Assembly (NCBI GenBank): GCA_030374765.1
Contig: JARGXX010000088.1
Coordinates: 248,001-312,000, forward strand
Reading direction: 5' to 3'
Length of the DNA: 64,000 nucleotides
Origin: Agarophyton chilense
Lineage: Eukaryota; Rhodophyta; Florideophyceae; Gracilariales; Gracilariaceae
Shown here: positions 33,119-43,935 of the stretch, one piece after another
Layout of the letters: every line of letters starts with the position of its first letter
Position numbering within the stretch: the stretch's first letter is position 1
Made by a program: the position numbers and the translations under genes
Notes under the pieces: generated by a model
What the model was told of the DNA's origin: nothing
Database searches by the model: none
The model's input: the letters and a program-made list of their open reading frames with translations, nothing else

Positions 33119-33429
33119 TGTAACGCCTGCGGCGCAAATGCGCCCGACCCGATTGGGAAGATAGTTTAGATATTATGCATCGACCTCATTGGACACTGTA
33201 CAGCCTCGAGCCTCCACTCTGCTCGAGGCTCGCCCAGCTTGGGCGGCCTATTTAGTCCCTTAGGTCTCTCCCTCGTTTGAGTCGACGAGGTATCGAACTC
33301 ACCCGATCCTCTCTAGCCGACCCACTGTGCTTGAGTAAACTCCACCCTGTCTGTCTGTTTTCAGTCTTCGGTACTGTACCAACCGTCAGGACTCTATCTA
33401 TACTACACGGCCACGCCGGGCAGACTATA
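33119..33429 (+). repeat. 5' LTR of gypsy element C
   Basis: 311 bp, begins TGTAACGCCTG and ends GCAGACTATA. It contains a GCTCGAGGC-type inverted repeat. Confidence 0.95.
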
Positions 33430-36400
33430 GTGATCATTTCAGATTACTGCCAAGTGTGGTTCGAGTACCACAAGACCGTTTTGGACGTTCAAGACACCGA
33501 TCATTCAAGACGTCCAACATGGAGGACACCACGTCTTCTTCGTCGACCGCCAGGACTGCTCGCACTGCAGGCCCTAGGGTCAATCGTTTCACCATGGCTG
33601 TCGAGCAGCCGTTCCTCGCCCGCATGGACCCGGAGTCTATCCACGTGTTTCTCCGCAAGTACGACGCGTACTGTCGCAAACTGACCGCAAGGACTTCGCA
33701 GCTCGTCCAAGAGGGGACAGTCTCGTTCGACTCCATCCGTCCTGTTGGTCTGACCTACTGTGTCGACGCCGAACAGCTCGAGTCCGCCGTGGACTGTGGC
33801 TGGATTGCCGACTGCGACGACGTCAAGACCTTAACGGACGACCAGTTACGGACCTTTTCGGACGCCGAGTCCGAGGAGTCTAGTGACGCTGTCACGGAAC
33901 AGGAACTCGGCCAAATGGTCCTGTCCCTCATCAAGATGGACATGTCTGTCCAGTCCGCGGAGGGTCGAATGAAACTCCTGTTCATGGAGTACCGCTCGCT
34001 CCTCCGGACCAATGGCCTCAAGTGGGTCATCGAGAACAACCCCAAGGCGGCCATCCGCCACGTCCTTTCGGTTATCAAGCCTCAGCAACTCAGGACTAGG
34101 CTCGAGCAGGACATCAAGTTCTCAAAGGCCAAGCTCAAGAGCGACTTCAGTGGCTTTCAGGCGCACGCCATCGGACTATCGCAGGCCTTCGAGCGCCTCG
34201 ACACCGGCCCCCCGAAGTCTCGCAAGTCTGAAGGGAGCTCCGGAAAGACCACAACGGACTACAAGAAGTCGGCCGCCGGCAATGATAACAAGGCCGGCGG
34301 CAAGACCAAAAAGGACAAAGTCAAGACGAAGCGCCAGCCGCCTTCTCCGTGTCCGCTACCGGCCTGTGATGGCAAGAAGCTCATGCATTGGGCCAATGAC
34401 TGCGAGAACTCAACGGACGCAGAGAAAAAGGCCTTCAAGGACAAAGTTGCCGCCTCAAATTCTAGTGATGGTCCAGCGAGGTCGACGCGTTCCCAGACCT
34501 CGTCGGCAGGGGCCGCTTCATCGTCGGCATCCAACACCGTCTGACGCTTGCAGCGCAAGTCCGACGCGTCCGCACGCGACGACGACTCGCCGTCGTGCAA
34601 GATGACCATTATGGACGGCAAGGCTTCCCAAGATGTGACGGGACGCTGTGACGACGGCAGCGACGAGAATATCGCGTCGTCCAAACTGGCCATCCATGCT
34701 GCGGGCCAAGGTATCGGCAAGATTAACCGCATCGACACGGTGCGAGTCACAGACGCGCTGACCAAAGAGGACGAAGCGCCAACGTACACGTTCTCGCGTG
34801 CTTGGTCTGTGCCTGTCACGGTCTTACACCTCAACTCAGGTCGTCTCGCTCTCAAGAATATCCGCTTCCTTGTGGCGGATGACAACGTGACCTGTGAGGA
34901 CTTGCTGATTGGCCTACCTGTACTGCGCCATCTGCGCGTGGATACGAAGACCCTACTGGAGGACAACATGACGTCCCTCGACGGGACGGATTGCAGTCCA
35001 GATGGACCACCGGGGACCAATGGTGGGCAAGTGAGTCGGATTATGATTGCCCGACTCAACTGCGTGCGCGACGACCACGTGGACTCTTCCGCCCCGCTCG
35101 ACCCGGTGCGCCCCAAGGTCAACTACTACAGCGCACGCGCTGAAGACGATATGTTCCCGGATCCGTCCTTTCTCGAACCTATCGATGGGGACCAGCACGA
35201 GAACATCAAGACCGCAGTGGACGACATGAAGACAGTCGCCCAAGACAACGGACTGCCGGAAGAAGACCGCCCAAAAATGGAAACGCAGCTTGCTGACCAT
35301 ATGTACATATTCCGCACGTCATTCTCCTCGGGGCCTCCCGCTGTAATCCCGCGCTCAAGGTTGCTCTGACCCACGACGCGAAGCCCGTCAAGGTCCGTCT
35401 GCGCAACTATTCTCAAGACCAAAGGGACTTCATGGACAAGTTCGTCAAGGACCTCGTCCACCATGGTCTCGCGTACGCGAACCCGACGTCCAAATAGGCC
35501 TGCGCGCCCCTCCTTGTGCCGAAGCCAGGCGTCCGCTTCCGCTTTACAGTGGACCTGCGTCCGGTCAACAAGTTCACCGTCCGGCATCAGTACCCGATGC
35601 CGAATCTGGAGCACGAGCTGACCAAACTGGGAACGTCGAGATATTTCGCGACCTTCGACCTCTCGCACGGCTATTGGCAGCTGCCATTATCCGAAGAGTC
35701 ACAGGAGTGCCAGTCATTCATCACACCAGACGGCATTTTCTCCCCGACGCGTGTCCTCCACGGGAAGACCAATGCAGTGACTGACCTGCAATCCGCCTTC
35801 GCGGGTATCATACCCGCTGACCTCAAGGCCAACATGTTGTCCTGGTTGGACGATATCCTCATTCATGCACCGACCGTTTTCGGCCTGCTAAAGTCCATTC
35901 GGTCATTCTTTGTGGTCTGTGCGGACCACAATATCAAGCTCCACCCGGCGAAATGCATCCTATTCGCCAAGGAGATACGCTGGTGTGGCCGTCTCGTGTC
36001 CAGTTCTGGTCTTCGCTACGATCCGCACCGCCTCGACGGCCTGCTGTCCATGCAGCCGCCGACCACCGGGGCCAACCTGCAGCAGTTCGTCTGCGCCTTA
36101 CAGTGGGTCAAGCAGGGCATCCCCAGCTTCTCCGAACTCGTGGCACCGCTGCACGACTTCATGGAACGCGTGTATGACCATGTGGCCAAGCGCACGAAGA
36201 TCGCAGTTGCTCGTGTCCTACTCGTGGACCTTGGATGGGACAAGACCGAATTGGACGCCTTAGAGGCATTCAAGAACGCTCTCGAGCGTCAGGTCACGCT
36301 CGCGCACCGCGACGTCGGCCAACGCTTGTGCGTCTACACCGATGCGTCCGATACGGCCTGGTCAGAAATTGTGACCCAAGTCCCCTTCCCGGACATCGTC

Positions 36401-38289
36401 AAGCCCCACAAGTACCAACGGCATTCGCCGTTGGCGTTCCTCTCGGGACGCTTCAATAAAACCCAGATGGGTTTGTCCGTCCTCGAGAAGGAAGCGTACG
36501 CCGTCCTGACCTCTTTGGACCGTATGCACTGGATCATCGCGACGCCTGAAGGATTCGACCTTTACACGTACCATAATAACCTCATCTTCCTATTCGACCC
36601 GCTGTCGGTGGCCCCCGACATTTTGCAGACGTCGCTGCGCAAAGTCCTACGTTGGGCCGTGCGGCTGAGCATGTACCGCTACATATGCTACCAAATCAAG
36701 GGCGACGACAACGTCTGGGCCGATCTTCTGACCCGATGGTCTACGGTTCCGGCCATTGTGCGCCGCCTCGTGCGCGTCCCGGAGCTTCCCTCGTCGTCCA
36801 GCACGGACTTCGACTGGCCTACACGGACTACACTCGCCGCGGTTCAGCAGGCGCACGATGCATCACGCCCTGCGGACCCCGTCCTCACTGACCAACTTTG
36901 GACTCTTCCTTCTGGTTCCATCTGGGTCCCGGATGACGCCGCTGACATCCAGCTCCGGTTGTGCATCATCGCCCATACTGGTCCTTCGGGTCATCGCGGC
37001 GTTAGCGCCACGGAGCAGGCGCTCCTCAAGTCCTTTCATTAGTCTACGCTCAAGGCGGACGTCCGCGCCTTCGTCCGTGCTTGTATCCACTGTCTATCGA
37101 CAGTCGGAGGGGAGAAAATCCCACGTCCTTTCGGCCCGGCCGTCCACGGCACGAAAGCGAACGACCTGCTCCAGTTCGACTACATCGAGCTCGGAGCCAC
37201 AGCGCACGGCGACAAGTACGCACTCATGTTGCGTGACGACCATTCGGACTACAAGTGGTTCTTCCCGTTCCCTGACACCTCCGCCAAGAACGCCGCCACT
37301 GCCATCATCGAGTGGTGTGCAGTCTTCGGCGTCCCTAATGGTCTCATGTCCGATGGCCCCACTCATTTCAAGAATGAAACTGTCTGTTTGGTCTCAAAGG
37401 GTCTCAAGGTGCCGCACCACTTCACCCTTTCCTACTGTCCGTGGAGCAACGGGGCAGTAGAGCGTCTGGGTCGCGAGTTGCTTCGCGTCCTAAGGTCGGT
37501 CCTTTCGGAGCTTCAGATGCGCACGACCGAATGGCCTGACCTCATCCCCATCGTCCAATCGGTCCTCAACAATTCCCCTTTTCCGCAGCGTGGGAATGTG
37601 TGTCCAATCACGGCCTTCATGGGCAAAGAACCGACGCCACCGGTTCAGACCTTCATGCGAACATCACTGTCCACACCGGTCACGTTGACAGAGGCGCAAG
37701 CGGAACGCACCCTCAACGTACAGAAGCTCATCGAGCTCCGAGACGAGCTTCATCCGCTCGTACAGTCCAATTTGGTCAAACATCGCAAGCAAGCAATAGC
37801 CGCTGCGTCGCGTGGAAAGCACCCTCACTTCACTGAGGGTGACTATGTCCTCGTGGCCCGCACCGAATATGGTGCTGGAGACAAGCTCGTCCTTCGCTGG
37901 CGCGGTCCTCGCAGGGTCATCAAGGCGCTGAGCGACTACTTTTATCAAGTTTGAAGACCTCCGGAATAGCCAAATGGATGACGTACACTCGACGCGTCTC
38001 AAGTTCTACCGCGACGACGCGATTGACGAGGCAGCCATTCTGTCTCATGTCCTACAGTCCGAGTCGGGCATGCCTGTCGCCCGCCTAATGGGGCTCAAGG
38101 ACAGTCCCGATGGTCTCAAAGTCCACGTCCGCTGGAAGGGACTGGATAACTCCGAGGACACTGTCGAGCCGCTTGAACGTGTGTTCGAAGACGTCCCGAT
38201 GATGGTCGAGCGCCTACTTAAGCGCAAGGCCACCCCAGCCCATCTGGTCCAGAAGGCCAACGCTCTCCTTTCTATTTGAAAGAGGGGAG

Positions 38290-38600
38290 TGTAACGCCTG
38301 CTGCGCATATGCGCCCGACCCGATTGGGAAGATAGTTTAGATATTATGCATCGACCTCATTGGACACTGTACAGCCTCGAGCCTCCACTCTGCTCGAGGC
38401 TCGCCCAGCTTGGGCGGCCTATTTAGTCCTTTAGGACTCTCCCTCGTTTGAGTCGACGAGGTATCGAACTCACCCGATCCTCTCTAGCCGACCCACTGTG
38501 CTTGAGTAAACTCCACCCTGTCTGTCTGTTTTCAGTCTTCGGTACTGTACCGACAGTCAGGACTCTATCTATACTGCACTGCCACGCCGGGCAGACTATA
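38290..38600 (+). repeat. 3' LTR of gypsy element C
   Basis: 311 bp, matches 33119-33429 with eight differences. It is followed at once by the target duplication AGTTC. Confidence 0.95.
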
Positions 38601-38605
38601 AGTTC

Positions 38606-39179
38606 AAAGATGGACCCATGGGTCTCAAAGTCGTATAAGTTGAGCCATGTTAATATAGATCGCTTTCTAGTAGGAGCTACTTCCCTGGGTTTAGGAACGA
38701 AGGATGGAGACAAAGAATTATTGGATTCGCATGTTAGGGCCATTGACTACAAAGAAATGTTTGGTAATGAGAGTGGGGCTGGTTTGTTTGACCGTCAATC
38801 GAGTAACGGATAAAACTCGAACAGTCTGGTACAATAAAAGAGCGATAATTCGGAGAGTTCGAGGATGCCAGTGTTAAGTTCTTGCATTCTATCAGTAGCT
38901 TTTTCAATATTGAGAAGGAAACAGATAGTCCGGCTCCTGTAAACAAATATGATCCCTTGGAGTGCAGAACATCTGCTCTGGCGGAGATTGAGCAGCGCTG
39001 CAAGCTTTTGTGGAGTTAAATCTTGCACAAGAAAATTTGGACAAAGACATAAATAAGTCCTATTGGAAAGCTTAAATAATGATGATCAGGAAGCTGTTAG
39101 ATGAACTCGGCAAATCTTGATGGTCTTTTTATTGTTCAGGTATAAATTGTAATCTTGAGATCTCGGTAAATCGAGACCG
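38606..39179 (+). other. Unrecognised coding-like relic next to element C
   Basis: Plus-strand frames look protein-like but broken: MDPWVSKSYKLSHVNIDRF, VGATSLGLGTKDGDKELLDS, and further on FEDASVKFLHSISSFFNIEK with ALAEIEQRCKLLWS. The frame changes between the two parts. I recognise no family. It may be the remains of a host gene. Confidence 0.35.
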
Positions 39180-42046
39180 ACTGTTTTTGAGGTGAAAGTA
39201 AAAGCTCGGCCACCAACCCATTCCAAATCGATGCGACAGTTAACAACAAATTCAAACAACAGCAGAACGAGTAAAGATGGTGGACCGGTAATGGCATCGA
39301 CAAAATTAAGATTCTTCCAAAGAGCTTCTTAGTCCTCCCGAGGTATTCTGGCTCTATTTTCCGTAGCGTACAGGTAAGGACATCGAGGTCACATTTGATG
39401 TTCATCCCTATAGCCTTTCTCGCCTGAATGAGTTGTATGTATTCTTCCTTTCGAACCCCAGCAACATGTCCTTCTCTGGAAGAAACAACCGCGGCAAACA
39501 GAAAGGCAACAAGACCCTTTCCTGACTCATGGAGAATCACCGGCGATTCTTATGGCCATCGCGAGAGATTTTTCATCCAGATATCTACCCCTTTGTTACG
39601 CTTCAAGGCTTCCTTCGTCGAATGGATGAGAAGACTACATGCAGTTCCACCCAGAAAAGCAATATCGGCTGTGTTACCAAGTCTCGTGTTCGCACAAACT
39701 AAAAAACTGCATCGTGCATGCGACATAGCATTGTCCATAACCAACTTAAAATCCTCAGGGGGTGTGCATCAATCCTGAAAAAACTCAAGCATATAATAGA
39801 AAACCCGCCCTCTAAAGCTGAACCCGTTAGTCTTAATACATTTTCGCTAATTCCAGTATCATTCGACTGTATTGCCATGTGTACCGCAACGAGATTAGAA
39901 AGAATAAACGCAGGAAGAGTAATCACCCGTGATGAAAATCGGAAAACGAACGCAATAAGAGGTACCTTCTCTCCAGAAGCCTTAACAAAACCAAACACCT
40001 TCAAAGAGTTTTGCACAGTTAATGCTTTTTTAGGAGTGAGACACTGAAATCAACAGCTGCTTGGTGGGACCTGTACAATGGTGAGTCAAACGATGCCAGA
40101 CGCCGGTACTTGTAGTTGGACGGAATGTTGATAAAGAACTGTACTCGTCCGTCGCGAAGCATATTTTCGATGGTCATCTTGACTTCGGATTCGGAGTACT
40201 CGTTTTTGATCTTGAATACAGCCACGTCGGCTTCCACACCATGTTCTTGGAAAAATTCTGCCGTTCCAGGAGTTGCAATTAGCTTTTAGCCCAGTTTTTT
40301 CAAGCTTTTTGCGGAGGTCACAAATTGCTGCTTTTCTTTGTATGCTCCAATTGAAACTGCGAAAGATTACGATGGGAGGTAGCGAGATGTCGCAATAAAA
40401 ACTTTCATGTAAGTTTCTTCTCTAGAAGCACCAAAGCAGGCCACCTCTCCAGCGGAGGTAATTTCAACTACAAGGACGGGATCAATACCGAGCAATCTCG
40501 TGAAAGAAAACAGAGCCACTTTCACCACAACAATCAGGATCCTGCCAACATAAACGGGATAAGGCAGCACCCGTTTAACCAGCATTGTCATGGTGCCGAG
40601 TTCTCCTAAATCGAGACAGATTGTCTTTGAGATGAAGGAAAAGTTCGCAACGCTCGTAGGTTGCGCTCAACTACCTTGATAGCGTTGTTATTTGCGGTAA
40701 ATTGGTTATTCATTGGTGCGGTAACGTTCAGAGCGCGTACAACATTAGCTGTAGCTTTTCCAACCTTCTGAACTGTTATTTCGTCCAAGTCCTGGGGAGG
40801 AAGCATCAAGCTCGCGTCACCAGAATAAACTCCAGCCTTTTTGACATGTTCGGAAATTACGTGCATAACCAGCTCATCTTCGTTTGACACAGCATCAACT
40901 CCAATTTTTTGGCTTTCAAAATGAACTTCGAGATTACGACTGGAGAATCGTTCGATACCGTCGCGGCCCCAGTCAGATATGAAATAAGAGATCTTTATCG
41001 TTGTGTGCAACATTTATAGCAGCTCTTGGTATCACATAAAAAGGGGGAACGAATACGTGATTTCCAACTTCAGCGCAGAAGGCTTTGGCATCCTCTAACG
41101 ACGATAAATCCTTCTATTTCGGTTGATTCACATTGTTCTCGTCGCATATTCGAGAGTAGTCGAATTTCCCAGCCCAGCCGATAGAGAGCTCACCGCAGCC
41201 CAGGACCCTAGAACCACTACCTTCTTGACCGTAGCACTCGACGGGAAGCCCTATGGATTGTCAGTGAGATTTCGCTCTCGAAATCTTTTTATCGCCGCAT
41301 GTGCATCAAAAAGCGGCCTTGCCTTACTAGTAGCCTTTTTGAATCGATTGCAGAGTTGACAAACATATCGAAAAGATACTCTATGTCGTGCACACCAGCC
41401 CACGCCTCCGGGGGAAACCTGAAGGAGAATAATGGAGGCGTATTATGGGCAATAACTTCGATAGCTTCTTGCTCTTCATACTGCAGCAAAGCACTAGAAT
41501 ACGTGACGCATCAGAAGCACCGACGCCTGTGATGGAATGCATTTCAGAAGCAAACATCTCCGCAACCAGATTGCGCGCATTAGAATCAGAGAGCGGCGGC
41601 AAGGGTGAAGATGTCAAATTTAGAAACAGCCTGACTAACATTGCACCGGAGCGACAGATAATCTTAGTAAGCAGTCTGGTATCCACCCCAGCAATAGCCG
41701 GAACACGCTGCTGAACGAGCCAGCTAGGTAGGCTGCTGGCGGCATTCCAATGCGAGCGTTGGTGCAATTACTCAGCGACAACGAGCGCAGACGCATGTAT
41801 GTTATGAGACTCTGTGTGCAGGGGGATAGAATCGTTGTCTACTGCGGCCATGTTCGGCACGCCATTATTTCCGACGATGGGATACGTGAGCACAAAGATC
41901 TGTGCGGCGTACGAGGAGGCAGTGAGGGCCTCTGTGCAGCTGACTATACCAGTCTGGAAGACGTACTCGCCGGAGAATATTCGCTCATGGCGGAAGGAAT
42001 AGCCTGGCGACACATGACCGCTGGCCAGCATCATAGCATCTGGCAC
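39180..42046 (-). pseudogene. Relic of a fused CAD gene (glutaminase, carbamoyl-phosphate synthase, dihydroorotase)
   Basis: CAD carries the first three steps of pyrimidine synthesis on one protein. On the minus strand, successive frames match its domains in the right order. CPS small subunit: FSGEYVFQTGIVSCTEAL, QIFVLTYPIVGNNGVP (42046-41768) and VPAIAGVDTRLLTKII (41767-41381). Glutaminase end: FRFPPEAWAGVHDIEYLFD (about 41440-41340). CPS large start: VKKVVVLGS (about 41230). CPS second half: VYSGDASLMLPPQDLDEITV (41013-40606) and FSFTRLLGIDPVLVVEI (40591-40367). MGS-like end: NMLRDGRVQFFINIPSN (40237-40019). Dihydroorotase: GSALEGGFSIICL, ARCSFLVCANTR, GVRKEEYIQLIQARKAIGM (40016-39180). Frames change many times, the central glutaminase and most of the first CPS half are missing, and no aspartate transcarbamylase part is seen. 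An old decayed copy; a working gene presumably lies elsewhere. Confidence 0.88.
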
Positions 42047-42676
42047 GCGGAAACTCCCCTACCGCATCACGTCAGCAGTGTCTAAGCGGAAGCGCGAGAG
42101 TATTCGGCAGAGGCGCGACTCGCAGAGTATCATATATCTACGCTGTATTGAGCAGCTAACGCCCACGCCGGAGGTGAGAGTGCAAAGACAGATGCGGCCA
42201 TTATCATCCCCGTTGTGCAATTGTACGCCGAGCCGGGCACGGCGGAAGGGCGGAGAAGCACACGCCTGTGCGTGCTGTCAGACGGCGCAGTGCAGGCGCA
42301 CTCTTTGACATCCTCGCGGCGTCCATTCAAATGATGCTGCCTCCAAACACGGGCGTTGCCTTCGCCTCTATGCCCGGTATCGCCTGTTTACCCGCGTTGC
42401 CACCGCCGCTATTGCGCTCAACTCAACCCCACCCTCCTTCCTGCGCTCCTGTTCCCCCCCCTGTCTTTCTTCCTTCATCCCTCCCTCCTTCCCCGTACTC
42501 CTACCTCCTACTGCAACCCCCTAAGAACTCACCTCCGTCCTGACAACTCTCCCTCTCATGCCACCTTCTACACAACCCACCATCCCACCTCAATTTCATC
42601 AACTCCGCAACGCCATCATCATCATCATCACAACACACTCTTCTATCTCTCCTCCTGCCCTTTTCATCTCACCCCC
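42047..42676. other. C-rich low-complexity region
   Basis: Between the CAD relic and the RRM relic. Contains long CCTCC/CCTTC stretches and a (CAT)n run near 42610. Probably the leader and promoter of the RRM relic. Confidence 0.4.
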
Positions 42677-43935
42677 ATGGCACCTATACACCCAGCTGCG
42701 GTTGACGAAAAACCCTCTTGCGATCAAAAGCCTTCCGAAAAATATTCCGCGCGCAATGCCACTCCCAACTCCCAAGTTACCCGATATGATTTTCCCGACC
42801 ACTCCAACGGTGCGGGACCCGCCAAGCCACCACCTGAGCACCCCAGATCTTCTAATTCACAAACGCCTAACATTTTCAATGTGCTCTCCGCTCTTTACGA
42901 ACAACAGAAACGCGCCTTCCAGCAACAACAGCAACAAAACTCCCAACCCCCCCCCCCCCCCCCTCGCCTACCTACTACTCGGCCCTCCCCCTCTCTTCTA
43001 CACCCGGTTGCAAGATCTTCGTGGACAGTCTTTCATAGGAAACCGATAAACAATGGTTGCTCCCCCCCTTTGAGCAGATAGGAACTGTATTGGACTGCTC
43101 CATCACGCGCCATCGCCACATCGGTCATCCGCGCCAATCACGCCATCTCCACCACCGAGGGCTCCTCCACCTCCATTCTGGGACATTCCAACTTCTTTAC
43201 CGCTGGCACACGCAACAAAAGCTACAATTATGGCACGGCGCAGTGCAAAGCTCTGCACTGCGCTCACCACACCACCAAGTGTAAAGTGGTAGTGGGTGGG
43301 CTTTTGTCCGGCTGTGGTGGCGAGGGTTGTCGCAATTAATTTTCGCGGTTTGGAGAGGTTGTTGAGGCACAAGTTATGATCGACCATGACACTGGCAACT
43401 CGAAAGGGTTTGGGTTTGTCACGTTTGAACATGAGGCCGCCGTCAACACGGTGATCGGCCCGAGAAAGAAGACCACGGACTACGAGATTATGGTAAAGTG
43501 CGTTGAAGTGAAAAGAGCAGACCCCGACGGCGCGTTGCAAGAAAAGAGACATAATTGACAAAGGTACAACCAAGAAGGCGGTACAGCCGGTAGCGCTGCC
43601 TCGCAGAGTGACAGTTGCCGCACACAGGTGCCAATAGCAGGGGCGCCAATGCAGCTGCTGGTGCGGCTGCAGCTGACTACCGCAAATACCGAGCATTGTT
43701 AGCCGAGCAGTGTGGCGCATGCTACAGTAATCTCCAGTGGCAGCAGTACTACGCTGCAATGGAATAAGACTTCAACATGTCGCAGAGTTATAATCCGTAC
43801 TAGGAATATGTGAAATCCTACATGAACACACAAGCTTCTGTGAATGCCGGTGGTGGTACTACGGGAATTCATGCCAATGAAACCTCACCAAACGCTCTCT
43901 GTGCCGAAGATAAAATTTCATTTGTATCCTACTGA
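42677..43935 (+). pseudogene. Relic of a two-RRM RNA-binding protein (hnRNP A/B, DAZAP1 or Musashi type)
   Basis: Begins MAPIHPAAVDEKPSCDQKP, followed by Gln and Pro runs (about 42905-42965). RRM1 shows the RNP2 strand CKIFVDSLS (about 43010-43036) and FEQIGTVLDCSIT. RRM2 shows FGEVVEAQVMIDHDTG with the RNP1 motif KGFGFVTFEH and VIGPRKKTTDYEIMVKCVEV (about 43350-43520). An Ala/Tyr/Gln-rich tail follows (YRKYRALLAEQCGACYSN, LQWQQYYAAME). In-frame stops (TAG after CKIFVDSLS, TAA after YYAAME, TAG after SQSYNPY) and frame changes show that it is dead. Two of the stops fall where Gln would fit, consistent with C-to-T changes. RRM1 is damaged in its second half. No introns are evident, so a processed copy is possible. 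Confidence 0.8.

Larger units (their letters stand above)
33119..38600 (+). mobile_element. Ty3/gypsy LTR element, copy C (broken), different family from A and B
   Basis: A complete-looking 5.5-kb plus-strand element with 311-bp LTRs (33119-33429 and 38290-38600) and a perfect 5-bp target duplication AGTTC (33114-33118 and 38601-38605). Parts in order: gag with a C..C...H...C-like region near its end (33456-34544), protease-like region with DDGSDENI (34548-35369), reverse transcriptase with WLDDILIH and RNase H with YTDASD (about 35516-37000), integrase with a zinc-binding N-terminus and a core including GVPNGLMSDGPTHFKNE (to about 37954), and a chromodomain-like end (VHVRWKGLDNSEDTVEPLE, about 38120-38190). 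A purine tract GAAAGAGGGGAG (38278-38289) precedes the 3' LTR. Eight differences in 311 bp between LTRs (about 2.6 percent) suggest a fairly recent insertion. The coding part is broken, with about three interruptions. Confidence 0.95.

Noticed and set aside
33455-33471. A tRNA T-arm-like sequence (GTGGTTCGAGTACCAC) in element C
   Set aside because: No acceptor stem, D-arm or anticodon arm could be built around it.
42677-43935. An alternative genetic code with TAA/TAG as Gln, suggested by the RRM relic
   Set aside because: TAA ends TIM17 and TRS23 normally, and the relic also has frame changes, so decay explains it.
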